From Pseudorhodobacter aquimaris (GTDB taxonomy: Bacteria; Pseudomonadota; Alphaproteobacteria; Rhodobacterales; Rhodobacteraceae), in assembly GCF_001202025.1 (NCBI RefSeq), contig NZ_LGHS01000013.1, positions 1 through 49,191 of the forward strand: DNA of 49,191 nucleotides. The letters are read 5' to 3'. Below, piece by piece: positions 8,780 through 17,485 of the stretch (positions are counted from its first letter, which is position 1; each line of letters begins with the position of its first letter). Made by a program: the position numbers and the translations under genes. The notes under the pieces are model-generated. The model saw only the letters and a list, made by a program, of their open reading frames with translations, was not told the DNA's origin and did no database searches.

Positions 8780-10035
8780 CCGAGCATTTCCTCTGGAGGT
8801 ATTTGGCCGGTGACGGCAGCCGTGATCAGTGCAACGCGGCGTTCTTTAGCCAAAAAAACTGACCGAAGAAGCAAGCCCTCCATATGACGAATATGTGAGC
8901 GCTCTTGTTCGATGAACGTTACAATAGCCTGCTGTTCTTCGATAGGAGGGTAAGGAAAGTGGAGGGATAGAAAAGCATCTGTATAAAGACGCAAGAAACC
9001 TTGTTCGCCAGTACCAAGACCTTTTGAAGATGACCTGAACACCGCTTGAAGAAGTGATGTCTTGAACAGCTCCAGAAAGTACTCAATTGATAGTTCATTG
9101 TTTAAAACGTCGAACACTGCGTAATCAGGGCTTACTAAGCCTGGCTCACTAGCGACCGCAATTAGTCCACTGGCCGCACGCATTCGATTGATTACCATTT
9201 GGCCAGGCTCGATCTTCTTGAACCCAATGACATCACTTGCTTTCAGGAATTTTTTCGATACATCGTTGTGGCGCACTAATCCTTTCCCCATTCGCAACGA
9301 AAGTAGTGTCTCTTCCCCAGTATCCGTCCGTCTGTCGACTTCACGAAAAAGCCCTTTCGCTCGCTGCTCCTTCCAATGTGTTGGTATCGCGCCCAGCCAA
9401 TCTTGGTTTGAAGTTTTAAGCGCGGCTCCGGGGTCGAGTCCGCGGATGACGACTCGGCTGACAAGGGCGACGCGCTTTTCTTCCAGCAAGGCCAGCATTT
9501 TTTGCTTTTCGGAAACCAGCTCATCAATGCGTGCTGTTTCGCGATCGAGGTAGTCGGCGATGAGGCGCTGAGTCTCGCTCGAAGGCCTAGGGAGGTGGTG
9601 TTGTCGGAGCAGTTCAGGCGAGACCCGCTTGAGCCCTCCAGCGCCAGTCATAGAGGCTTCACCATCTTGCTTGAAACTGGAAGATTGTAAGTAATAGAAA
9701 AGGAACTTTCGATCAATCGCCGTTGGTCGAATTACAAATATTTCCGAAGTCCCAAAGCCTTTTCCCCCGACAAGGTTCTTAGAAATTGCAATATTTCCAT
9801 TCTCAAAGCAGGGCGTAACTTTTGCAAGAAGGATATCACCTTCTGCAAAGACGTTGTACGATGGCGTGTACTTTGAATAGGTTTCCATGTTTGGAATAAA
9901 AAAACCGCTCTTGATCCTATCCATTGGCAGAAACGTGATCATGTCGCTCTCGTTAAACTCTTCCAGAGAAACTGATGGGTTTAGTTTGCTAACGTAGCGC
10001 AGCGGAATTGTGGCCCAATCCTTAGGCGTCATCAC
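8776..10035 (-). CDS. hsdS: Type I restriction-modification specificity subunit
   Basis: The 419-aa product has two target recognition domains (about 1-150 and 210-370), each followed by a conserved helical spacer. The first spacer includes ETQRLIADYLDRETARIDEL and the VALVSRVVIRGLDP region; the second includes EEQQAIVTFIEQER and RRVALITAAVTGQI. It selects the bipartite DNA site for HsdM and HsdR. Translation can start at GTG 10035 (GTGA overlap with hsdM) or ATG 10032; a GGGAGGT site lies at good distance from both. Recognition sequence cannot be read from the protein. The gene uses more AT-rich codons than its neighbours, as is usual for exchanged hsdS genes. Confidence 0.93.
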   Translation of the reverse strand: MMTPKDWATIPLRYVSKLNPSVSLEEFNESDMITFLPMDRIKSGFFIPNMETYSKYTPSYNVFAEGDILLAKVTPCFENGNIAISKNLVGGKGFGTSEIFVIRPTAIDRKFLFYYLQSSSFKQDGEASMTGAGGLKRVSPELLRQHHLPRPSSETQRLIADYLDRETARIDELVSEKQKMLALLEEKRVALVSRVVIRGLDPGAALKTSNQDWLGAIPTHWKEQRAKGLFREVDRRTDTGEETLLSLRMGKGLVRHNDVSKKFLKASDVIGFKKIEPGQMVINRMRAASGLIAVASEPGLVSPDYAVFDVLNNELSIEYFLELFKTSLLQAVFRSSSKGLGTGEQGFLRLYTDAFLSLHFPYPPIEEQQAIVTFIEQERSHIRHMEGLLLRSVFLAKERRVALITAAVTGQIPPEEMLG

Positions 10036-12161
10036 TCAGTTACCTCCCGCAGCAACGCCAGAATGCGCTGCTCGACGCCAGCCAGTTCCGCATCGATCTC
10101 GTACAGTGGGCGCGGCGGCTGATATTGGAAAAACACGCGGTTGAAGTTAATTTCGTAGCCCACCTTTCCAATACCACCGTCTTGTTCGTCCAGTGCCTGA
10201 CGGTCGATCCACGCATCGGACACGTATGGGCGCACCTCGCGTAAGACATAGCTGACGATGTCTTCTTTCAGGGGAATGTTCTCGGCGTCCTTAAGCGCCG
10301 GATCGGGCTCGTACTCGGTGTGCTTGCCCTTTCCGTCGCTATACAAACCCAGCAGAGCATAGAGGTCCTCTTTCGCGATGTCAGCGGTCAAGGTCTGGCC
10401 AGGAAACAGGGCGGCTCGATCCAGCGGACGAACCTTGTGTCGTTTTGCGACGACTGGTGCTGCCTCTTGAGCCACGTTGGTGAAGCACTCACGGAAGATT
10501 TTCTTCTGCGCCGTGCCCTTGGCGCCCTTGGCCCAGTTCTCTACGTCGCTAGGCAGAGCCTTGAATATCTGTAGAACGGTGTCCCACGCGTGGTTCCAAT
10601 CCAGCAGCGGCTCTTGCCCAAGCTGATCTTGCACGGCCTGCAGGGCATCGAAAAGTTCGGGGGTTGTGTTGAGGAAGCGCTCGCGCGCTTTGTCGGTGAT
10701 CTGGAAACGCAGGCGCAGCGGGCGCAGCACTGTAATCCGGCGGTAGCCGAAGTAGGTGTTGTCGAACACGCGGCTGGTTTTGCTGTTCTCCGTGGTGCCA
10801 TGTTCTCGGGTTATGGTATCGAGCGCGGCCTGGTCGAGGTAGCGGCGCTTGTCGCCCAAGCTGCGCTTCATTGGCGTATAGCGAGCGCGGGCGTCGATCA
10901 GTTGAATTTTGCCCTTGCGACGGTCGGCCTTTCGGTTCGTGACCACCCAGATGAACGTGCCAATGCCAGTGTTATAGAACATTTGTTCGGGCAGGGCCAC
11001 AATGGCCTCAAGCATGTCGCGCTCAATGATCCAACGACGGATATCGCTCTCGCCGCTACCCGCACCGCCGGTGAAAAGTGGCGAACCATTAAAAACAACT
11101 GCCGAGCGTGAGCCGGTGTTTTCGCGATCACCGGTTTTATAGTCTTGGAACTTGCTCATCATATAAAGCAAGAATAGCAAGGCACCGTCGTTTATGCGCG
11201 GCAACTTTCCACTGTAGCCACGGAAGTTAGGCCACCGGTCTATAGTCTTTTTCTCCGCCTTCCAGTCGACGCCGAAAGGCGGATTGGCCAGCAGGTAGTC
11301 GAACTTGTGATTAGGAAAAGGGTCATCGGTGAGGGTGTTCCCAAGCACTACCTGGCCATCCTTGTGGCCCTTGATCAACAGGTCGGAGGCGGCTACGGCG
11401 TATGATCTTGGGTTATAGTCCTGCCCAAAGACCTTGACTGTCGCCCGTTCGTTGTGGGCGCGAATCCAGTTCTGCGCTTCGGCTAGCATACCTCCCGTTC
11501 CACACGCCGGATCGTAGATGGTGACGATCACGCCCGCTTGCGTGAGCACACTGGTATCGGGTTCGAGCAGCATGTTGACCATGAGCTGGATGACTTCCCG
11601 CGGGGTGAAGTGATCTCCAGCTGTTTCATTGGCAGCTTCGTTGAAGCGGCGGATCAGGTCTTCGAAGACCAGGCCCATCGTGATGTTGTCGACATTGCGA
11701 GGATGCAGGTCGATTTCGGCGAACTGCGCGATCACTTGGTACAGGCGATTTGATTCTTCGAGCTTCTCAATCTCCTTGTCGAACTCGAAGCGTTCAAAGA
11801 TTCGGCGGATGTTCTCGGAGAAGCCAGCAATGTAGTCGGCCAAGTGGCGGCCGATGTTGTCTGGGTCGCCCTTGAGCTTGTAGAAATCGAGCTGGCTGTG
11901 GTTGTGAAAGCCCAGCGGTTCCCCGTCCTCATCCTTCGCCAGGTTGTTGAGGATGGCGTCTATGTTTTGGATGCCTTTGTCGCTCAGCTCAGCATGGCGC
12001 TTGAGAACGGCCTCCTTACTGTGCGCCAGAACTGCGTCGAAACGGCGCAATACGGTGAGAGGCAGCATCACTCGCTCATACTGCGGTGGGCGGTACGGGC
12101 CGCGCAGCAGGTCGGCGACGGACCAAATGAAGTTGGCGAGTTGTTGGAAGTTGGCGCTCAT
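10032..12161 (-). CDS. hsdM: Type I DNA N6-adenine methyltransferase subunit
   Basis: The 709-aa HsdM has an N-terminal helical domain (about 1-150) and a gamma-class methyltransferase core: GDHFTPREV (182-190), the AdoMet motif DPACGTGG (217-224) and the catalytic NPPFG (293-297). A long C-terminal part (about 500-709) joins HsdS. It methylates adenine in the site chosen by HsdS, protecting host DNA from HsdR. ATG 12161 has AGGA eight bases upstream; upstream codons in the same frame would add 37 residues with no family resemblance. This is the first gene of the operon hsdM-hsdS-ptuA-ptuB-hsdR, and its promoter should lie in 12,162-12,429. No damage is visible. Confidence 0.94.
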   Translation of the reverse strand: MSANFQQLANFIWSVADLLRGPYRPPQYERVMLPLTVLRRFDAVLAHSKEAVLKRHAELSDKGIQNIDAILNNLAKDEDGEPLGFHNHSQLDFYKLKGDPDNIGRHLADYIAGFSENIRRIFERFEFDKEIEKLEESNRLYQVIAQFAEIDLHPRNVDNITMGLVFEDLIRRFNEAANETAGDHFTPREVIQLMVNMLLEPDTSVLTQAGVIVTIYDPACGTGGMLAEAQNWIRAHNERATVKVFGQDYNPRSYAVAASDLLIKGHKDGQVVLGNTLTDDPFPNHKFDYLLANPPFGVDWKAEKKTIDRWPNFRGYSGKLPRINDGALLFLLYMMSKFQDYKTGDRENTGSRSAVVFNGSPLFTGGAGSGESDIRRWIIERDMLEAIVALPEQMFYNTGIGTFIWVVTNRKADRRKGKIQLIDARARYTPMKRSLGDKRRYLDQAALDTITREHGTTENSKTSRVFDNTYFGYRRITVLRPLRLRFQITDKARERFLNTTPELFDALQAVQDQLGQEPLLDWNHAWDTVLQIFKALPSDVENWAKGAKGTAQKKIFRECFTNVAQEAAPVVAKRHKVRPLDRAALFPGQTLTADIAKEDLYALLGLYSDGKGKHTEYEPDPALKDAENIPLKEDIVSYVLREVRPYVSDAWIDRQALDEQDGGIGKVGYEINFNRVFFQYQPPRPLYEIDAELAGVEQRILALLREVTE

Positions 12162-12429
12162 GGGTGCATCCTGGAATACGAAAGGCTCTGTTGCGCTGTT
12201 GTTGCCCATGGCGCTTCGTCTGTATTCGATAGAAGGCTGTGATTCATTGAGCAAGCGTCGGCTTCTCGCCAACTTTCTATCATCCAGCTATCGCCGATAT
12301 GGGGCAGATTTTTCGATAGAGTTGGTTCAATGCGAATTTCAGCGCAGTTATGCATTGATGCCATTGATTAATCTGCCTCTACAACTTCTCGTCCGGACAG
12401 TATTTCAGCCAGAAGCTGAAATCTAGCCA

Positions 12430-13113
12430 CTAAGCGGTATTCAAAGGCTTTGCCCATTGCCGCCTCTGCCATGGCTGCGCTTTCGGCATCCGGTCCGTCA
12501 CCTCGACCTCTCGCAGCATTCTGCCTGCGATCAGCCCGTCGCGAACCCAATCCAGCGCCTGCCACCAGTCCTGATAGCCGCGCCGCGCCGAGGCGATCTG
12601 CTCCGGATGTGGCCGCCAGGTGACCGGGCAGGCCAAAACCTCCACTGTTCGCCATTTACCGCGGGTCAGCACACGCTCGGTGCCCACCACCACCGTGGTC
12701 GCCCGCTCGCCATGCTGATTGCGTTTGGTCTCGACCGGCACGCAGCGCGGTACCGCACCGGGCATCCAGTCCGGTGTCAGCCCGGCGCGCGCCAGTTCAG
12801 CCACGCGGATCGCCATGCGGATGCCGCCGAGGCTGTCGGGCATCCCGGCGACGGTGGCGGCGATAACCTCGGCGTCGGGATGAGTGTAGCTGCCCATCTT
12901 GTGCTGGCCGCCATCAACCTTGCAGCCGAGCGCCGCGCGTTGCAGCAGGACGTATTCCAGGCCGAAGCCAAAGCCTTCTTCCGACACGTCCTTGGGATGC
13001 GGCAGTTCTAGTTGGGCCTTCTCGATCCGGAATGCCCATTCCAGTGCCGCCTGTACGCCCAGCGCAAGTTTTGTGCGTCCGCCGCGATTGAGGATAGGTC
13101 TTTGCAAGGTCAT
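12430..13113 (-). CDS. Unknown early phage-element protein
   Basis: The 227-aa protein starts at ATG 13113, overlapping the stop of the upstream HTH gene (ATGA). I recognise no catalytic motif. Visible features are an N-terminal MTLQRPILNRGGRTKLALG and a GQHKMGSYTHPDAEVIA stretch; there are no membrane segments or signal peptide. It closes the early operon that runs leftward from the AlpA-like gene. The position, between a replication-type HTH protein and the cargo operon, suggests a phage DNA-metabolism or regulatory role, but this is only context. The next gene downstream on the same strand (hsdM) begins about 270 bases away, so the restriction operon probably has its own promoter. Confidence 0.75.
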   Translation of the reverse strand: MTLQRPILNRGGRTKLALGVQAALEWAFRIEKAQLELPHPKDVSEEGFGFGLEYVLLQRAALGCKVDGGQHKMGSYTHPDAEVIAATVAGMPDSLGGIRMAIRVAELARAGLTPDWMPGAVPRCVPVETKRNQHGERATTVVVGTERVLTRGKWRTVEVLACPVTWRPHPEQIASARRGYQDWWQALDWVRDGLIAGRMLREVEVTDRMPKAQPWQRRQWAKPLNTA

Positions 13114-14126
13114 AGCACACCCCGCATCCGGAGGCGTTCTGGCGTGACCACACCGCGTTCCAGCATCAATCCACACATGGCGGCGCTGATCATGCTCGGA
13201 GGCAGGTATTCGTCGGAGTTCACTTTGGCCGCATAGAACGCCGCCAGCTCATCCGCGCTGTGCTGTGGCTTTCCGTGGGCCTTTCGGCTGCGTTTGGCTG
13301 TCAGGGCATTGGCAGCCGCCTGCGCATCGCGCTGGGCAGCGCGTGCCATGAACCGATCCAGCGCTTTGGGTCCATCAGGGGGATTGGGGTGATCGCGTCG
13401 GGTCTCGGTGGCGACCTCGATGATCCGGCCTTCGGAGAGTCCGAGGACGTCGATCCAGCGGCGCACATGGGTTCTGGCTGGCGCGCCCTGCCACCAGGCG
13501 GGCAGGCTGGCATTTGCGGCGAAGCCCAGCGCCGAGAGCAGCTCTGCAAAGAACCGATCAAAATCAGCCTCGCGCGCAGCCGCGTCCTCCTCCTCCTTTA
13601 CTGGTTTACTTAGTGGTTCTCTTACAAGGTTAGTGTCCGGATTTCGGACACGGCTTTGGCCGTTTTCCGGACACGGGTCGGGGCAAAATCCGGACACGGC
13701 TTTTGGGTCAATCCCGTGTCCGAAATCTGGACACGGATCAACCGCGCGAGGCTCATCGAGACCGTATGGGCCTGCGTCATCGGTGATTTCCACAGCCCCT
13801 GCGGTCCCGTGTCCGATTTCCGGACTCGGAACCACATCACGCGGTGTAAAGCCGCGCTCGAACCCCAGGATGTAGCGGGTCGGCAACTGGCGCTTGGTCA
13901 CCGCATCAATCCGGGGCACGCGGCGCAACAGGCCGCGCGCCTCCAGCTGGCACAGGTGATCGTTCAATGTGGACCGGCTGATCTCGCAATCGTGGGCCAG
14001 CCGGGCCTGTGAGGGGAAACAACCAAAGTCCGGGTTGAACCGGTCGCAGAGATGCCAGAGCACGATCTTGGTGGTGGGTTTTAACCCGCGCTGCTTGATG
14101 GCCCAGTTGGTGGCGTCATGGCTCAT
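13110..14126 (-). CDS. Helix-turn-helix protein, replication-initiator-like
   Basis: The 338-aa product begins MSHDATNWAIKQRGLKPTTK. Residues about 15-75 form a winged helix-turn-helix (KIVLWHLCDRF, SQARLAHDCEISRSTLNDHL, LEARGLLRR) like the DnaD/RepA-like N-terminal domains of phage and plasmid replication proteins. The middle is low-complexity with several repeats of a PD(F)GHG-like phrase, and the C-terminal part is helical. ATG 14126 overlaps the stop of the VRR-NUC gene as ATGA. In phage early operons such proteins usually bind the origin or help load helicase (family knowledge). The DNA coding 13,620-13,840 contains several near-copies of TCCGGACACGG, which could be binding sites within the gene itself. 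Confidence 0.72.
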   Translation of the reverse strand: MSHDATNWAIKQRGLKPTTKIVLWHLCDRFNPDFGCFPSQARLAHDCEISRSTLNDHLCQLEARGLLRRVPRIDAVTKRQLPTRYILGFERGFTPRDVVPSPEIGHGTAGAVEITDDAGPYGLDEPRAVDPCPDFGHGIDPKAVSGFCPDPCPENGQSRVRNPDTNLVREPLSKPVKEEEDAAAREADFDRFFAELLSALGFAANASLPAWWQGAPARTHVRRWIDVLGLSEGRIIEVATETRRDHPNPPDGPKALDRFMARAAQRDAQAAANALTAKRSRKAHGKPQHSADELAAFYAAKVNSDEYLPPSMISAAMCGLMLERGVVTPERLRMRGVL

Positions 14127-14518
14127 GGCGCGGGCCTCCGCACAGTAGGCGCAATGCGCGTCGTAAAACCGTGATCGGCCAGCGCGCCCAGCGCGTCGTC
14201 GAGGCTGCGCACTAGGGCCCAGCCAAAACCCTGCGCCAGCACGGCTTCGCGGAAGGCCTCCTGCGTCGGACGCATCCGTCCTTTCGGGGCTTTCAGCTCG
14301 AGAAACAGCACGCGGCCGTCGCACAGGACCATCAGATCGGCAAAGCCCGCATGGACGCCCATGCCGACGAGGATCGCCTGGCGCTTTGCACCGCGGGGGC
14401 CAGCCTCGGTCACCTCGTTGGCGCAGTGATGGATGATTGCCGTGCGGGGCAGTGCCAGGCGCAAGGCTTGCACGACAGAGCGCTGCAGATCAGCTTCGGG
14501 TGTGCCGCGGCGCATCAT
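14123..14518 (-). CDS. VRR-NUC domain nuclease
   Basis: The 131-aa protein is a minimal VRR-NUC (PD-(D/E)XK superfamily) domain. Key pieces are TPEADLQRSVVQALRL at the N-terminus, then GVHAGFADLMVL (D), then VLFLELKAPKGRMRPTQ (E-x-K), and a final helix. Stand-alone VRR-NUC proteins occur in phage replication operons and can act on branched or flap DNA. ATG 14518 overlaps the upstream stop (ATGA) and its own stop overlaps the HTH gene start (ATGA), so all three are translationally coupled. The product is probably cytoplasmic. Assignment to the family is strong; the substrate is not known. Confidence 0.88.
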   Translation of the reverse strand: MMRRGTPEADLQRSVVQALRLALPRTAIIHHCANEVTEAGPRGAKRQAILVGMGVHAGFADLMVLCDGRVLFLELKAPKGRMRPTQEAFREAVLAQGFGWALVRSLDDALGALADHGFTTRIAPTVRRPAP

Positions 14519-14754
14519 CCTGCGGCTCTCCCGTTCTCTTCGCGCTGGGCACACCGCACCGGCCGCCGTGCGTCGATCACCACCAACAGCCGCTGCGCAT
14601 CTTCACGCTCGGCAGCGGTGTCGCCATGGGCGGCCAGGACATTGCAGGCGAGCCGGATCAGGTGGTCGGAATGATGCGCGACATCGGCGATGACGGCGCG
14701 TGCCTCGGCCAGCCGGTCTTGGGGCCAGTCGGACGTGCGGGTTTGAACGAGCAT
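14515..14754 (-). CDS. Small unknown protein of the early operon
   Basis: A 79-aa ORF starting at ATG 14754 (TGATG overlap with the AlpA-like gene) and ending in an ATGA overlap with the VRR-NUC gene. The predicted product is mainly helical and has no recognised motif. The two tight junctions are the main reason to accept it as a real gene. Confidence 0.65.
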   Translation of the reverse strand: MLVQTRTSDWPQDRLAEARAVIADVAHHSDHLIRLACNVLAAHGDTAAEREDAQRLLVVIDARRPVRCAQREENGRAAG

Positions 14755-15011
14755 CACCGACGGCCTCCCGAACGGCGGCGGCGCGGAGCGGCTTGCTCCT
14801 GCTCTTCCAGCCACTCTTCGACGGCGGCGCGACGGTAATAGACCTTCCGCCCGGCGCGGACGCAGGGCGGTCCAAAGCGCTGGGCCTCCCAGCGGCGTAG
14901 CGTGTCGACCGACAGGCCGAGCTCCAGCGCGAGATCAAGGCGGCTGATCCAGCCGACCAGCAGCGTGCGCGGTTTGTCCTTTGGGTCTGGCATCGATCCG
15001 AGATGCGGCAT
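14754..15011 (-). CDS. AlpA/excisionase-like helix-turn-helix regulator
   Basis: The 85-aa product has a MerR-like/excisionase helix-turn-helix: SRLDLALELGLSVDTLRRWE, then FGPPCVRAGRKVYYRRAAVEEWLEEQE. The last part, with a basic tail (APRRRRSGGRR), is typical of AlpA-type regulators of phages and satellites, which control integrase and excision. ATG 15011 has GGGAG seven bases upstream; an internal ATG at 14993 is possible. It is the first gene of the leftward early operon and is divergent from the integrase. The GGGTGGC boxes in between are plausible operators. Confidence 0.82.
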   Translation of the reverse strand: MPHLGSMPDPKDKPRTLLVGWISRLDLALELGLSVDTLRRWEAQRFGPPCVRAGRKVYYRRAAVEEWLEEQEQAAPRRRRSGGRR

Positions 15012-15594
15012 CGGGGTCTCCCTGTTTCTGGGCCCGGTGACGGTGTGCGTCACGGGGCGTTTGCAGAAAGCAGTGAGCGCAGGGCCGAAGGGGTGGCGGG
15101 AAGGCGCAGGGTGGCGCAAAGGATGCCGCTCTTGCGCCACCCCTTGTTTTATTGGGTTTTCGAGGTTGACGAGCGCGGAGTGTCATGGTGCGAGAGTTCG
15201 CGGCCCGGGGCCGAAATGGACACCACACCTGCAAACACCTGCGAACAGCCGCATTGGCAGGCTTTTACGGGCATTGGTGGGCAAAGTGGGGGTGGCATCC
15301 GGCACGACACCCCTGCCACCCATTGATTTCCTTGGGTATTCGTAAATTCGCGCCGGTCTTGTTGGGTGGTTTGTGCCGGAGAGGGGCTTCCACGGTCACG
15401 ATACCTGTTTTGGATCAGGGTGGACGCCCCTGTCAGCCCATCAGCGCAGCGCCGAAACACCATAAAAACATGGGGTGGCGCAAGGATGGCGACCTTTCCG
15501 CCACCTTCTGCCTCCCTGCCACCCGGGCTCGCATGCTTGACTTGATAGTGCGGCGAAACCACGCCTCATGTCGGATGCAAGAAGGAACCAACGC
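15012..15594. promoter_or_regulatory. Divergent control region with GGGTGGC/GCCACCC boxes
   Basis: This 583-nt region separates the AlpA-like gene (leftward) from the integrase (rightward). It has GGGTGGC boxes at about 15,092, 15,110, 15,290 and 15,473 and the reverse GCCACC(C) at about 15,138, 15,316, 15,500 and 15,518. The pair 15,110-15,120 and 15,134-15,144 is a perfect 11-bp inverted repeat (GGGTGGCGCAA). The longer unit GGGTGGCGCAA(A)GGATGSCG occurs at 15,110 and 15,473. The most likely uses are operators for the AlpA-like protein, integrase arm sites or replication iterons. No gene is supported here. Confidence 0.55.
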
Positions 15595-16860
15595 ATGCCC
15601 GAACGCATCAAACTAACCGAAAAAGTGCTCCGCGAGGCTGAACCCGCCTCGGGGCGCGACTACCAGATCTTCGACACCGACGTGCGTGGCTTTGCCGCCT
15701 GCATCTACCGCGGCGGCGGCCGGGCATTCACGCTCGATTACCGCAACGCCGGGCGTCAGCGCCGGATGACCTTCGGGCGTTGGCCGGATTGGTCGGTGTC
15801 AGCGGCGCGGGAACGGGCCAAGGAACTACGTCGCGAGATCGATGCCGGGGGCGACCCGCTCGCCCAGCGCGAGACCAAACGCGAGGCACCCCGCGTGACG
15901 GACCTGATCGAACGCTACTGCGCCGAGCATCTGCCGAAACTGTCGGAACGCAGTGCGGCCGACCAGCGATCCGCGCTGGCAAAGCTGGTGGCCCCGGTCT
16001 GGGGTCGGAAACTGGTGACAGAAATCACGCAGACTGACGTCGACAAGCTGCTGACCAAGATCGCCGCGGGCCGGGCCCGCCCGCACAAGGACAAGCCCAA
16101 CAACCGGGCGCGCAAATTGCAGCCCGCGAAGCCTACGCCAGTGCGCGCCAACCGTATCGGGGAGGTCCTGCGCAAGATGTTCACGCTGGCCGTCCAATGG
16201 GGGTGGTGCGAGGACAACCCTGCCCAGCGCTTCCACCGGCGCATTGAAACACCGCGCGAACGGTTTCTGTCGCAGGAGGAAATCGCCAGCCTTGCCGCAG
16301 CCCTTGATGCTGCGGAAGATCGCCGTGCCGCTGATATCATCCGCATGTGCATGCTGACCGGTGCCCGGCTGGGCGAGGTGCGGCAGGCGCGGTTCGAACA
16401 ATTCAACCTTGAACACATGAGCTGGTCAAAGCCGCCTGCCATGACGAAGCAGCGCCGCGCGCACCGTGTGCCGATCTCGGACGAAACGGCCGCTATCGTG
16501 CGCCAGCGCCAGCTTCTGATGCCGCGCGGCATCCCATGGCTGTTTCCCGGAGATGTGCCCGGCCAGCCGGTGCAAGAGGTGCGCCGGTTTTGGGCCCAGA
16601 TCCAGAAGACGTGCAGCCTATCTGATGTGCACATCCACGACCTGCGCCACACCTTCGCCTCGCTGCTGGTCAGTGGCGGCGCGTCACTGGAAATGATCGG
16701 CAAGCTGCTTGGGCATAGCCAGATGCAGACCACCCTGCGCTATGCCCACCTGATGGACTCGCCCCTGCGCGCCGGTGTCGATGCCGTCGCGATTGCGTTC
16801 CGGCCGAAACCACGGCTGGTTCACGTCGCGGGCGATCACGGCGACGCCAAGTCGGCCTGA
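15595..16860 (+). CDS. int: Tyrosine recombinase / integrase (P4-like, DUF4102 N-terminus)
   Basis: The 421-aa integrase has the DUF4102-type arm-binding N-terminus (LTEKVLREAE through FGRWPDWSVSAARERAKELRREIDAGGDPL), a core-binding domain (about 95-200), and the catalytic domain with GARLGEVR (Arg), HIHDLRHTFASLL (His-x-x-Arg), GKLLGHSQ (His) and the nucleophile in LRYAHL. It should insert and excise the left element at a tRNA 3' end. ATG 15595 has AAGGA nine bases upstream; the ATG at 15568 has no ribosome site. The probable attachment site is the tRNA-fMet fragment at 24,030. It is divergent from the AlpA-like gene, as usual for such elements. No defect is visible. Confidence 0.92.
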   Translation: MPERIKLTEKVLREAEPASGRDYQIFDTDVRGFAACIYRGGGRAFTLDYRNAGRQRRMTFGRWPDWSVSAARERAKELRREIDAGGDPLAQRETKREAPRVTDLIERYCAEHLPKLSERSAADQRSALAKLVAPVWGRKLVTEITQTDVDKLLTKIAAGRARPHKDKPNNRARKLQPAKPTPVRANRIGEVLRKMFTLAVQWGWCEDNPAQRFHRRIETPRERFLSQEEIASLAAALDAAEDRRAADIIRMCMLTGARLGEVRQARFEQFNLEHMSWSKPPAMTKQRRAHRVPISDETAAIVRQRQLLMPRGIPWLFPGDVPGQPVQEVRRFWAQIQKTCSLSDVHIHDLRHTFASLLVSGGASLEMIGKLLGHSQMQTTLRYAHLMDSPLRAGVDAVAIAFRPKPRLVHVAGDHGDAKSA

Positions 16861-16885
16861 CGTGGCCCGGCGCGGACCTAGATTA

Positions 16886-17485
16886 TCACGCATCCTCCCG
16901 CCGCACGGCTTTCCATATCGGCGTGATCCGCCGCCGAATGCTGCGGCTGTCGGGCATCTTCTTGCCATCCGTCTGATCCGCGAACCATTCCTGCATTTCG
17001 GCGACCAACTCGGCTTGGGTCGGGGGAAACCCGTGGTCGTGAATGCGCAGGATCAAGGCAACCATCATCCCCTCCCAATCGTAGGATGTTGCGGCACCTG
17101 GCCCGGATGCCACCCGCCGAACCATATCGTTTTCCTCTTCAAAAGCATGGACCTCCTCCGCAGGGATCATCATGTCGGCCAAACCAACAGGAATGCCGCC
17201 AGCAGAATCCGTGATCAGCAGCCAGTCTTGGCGGCCCAAAGGTTGGATGCGCCGCATGACGCCTTCAGAGGGGCCGGTGCCACACCGGCGAAACAGCGGG
17301 AGTAATTCCATAGGGGACAGCACCACCATACCCGCGATGATCTCCTCGCCACAGCGGACAGCTGAAATCCCAGTCAAAATCTGAAACCTGCCTGTATGGG
17401 CCCACCCCGCGATATCCGCGATATTGCAGCCCCAGCGCGCCGAGGCCTCATGAAGGGTGAAAAACACTCGCGGCGGCAGGGCCAT
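16886..17485 (-). CDS. Unknown protein with regulator-like N-terminus
   Basis: The 199-aa protein begins MALPPRVFFTLHEASARWGCN, which resembles the first helices of excisionase or AlpA-like HTH domains (FTLHEASARWGC). The C-terminal 60 residues (PPTQAELVAEMQEWFADQ, then MPDSRSIRRRITPIWKAVR) look like a second helical DNA-binding-like segment. Proteins with this layout seem common in Rhodobacterales mobile regions, but I know no function. It is convergent with the integrase and ends 26 bases from the integrase stop. No catalytic residues stand out. A role in regulating the neighbouring element is a guess from context only. Confidence 0.65.
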   Translation of the reverse strand: MALPPRVFFTLHEASARWGCNIADIAGWAHTGRFQILTGISAVRCGEEIIAGMVVLSPMELLPLFRRCGTGPSEGVMRRIQPLGRQDWLLITDSAGGIPVGLADMMIPAEEVHAFEEENDMVRRVASGPGAATSYDWEGMMVALILRIHDHGFPPTQAELVAEMQEWFADQTDGKKMPDSRSIRRRITPIWKAVRREDA

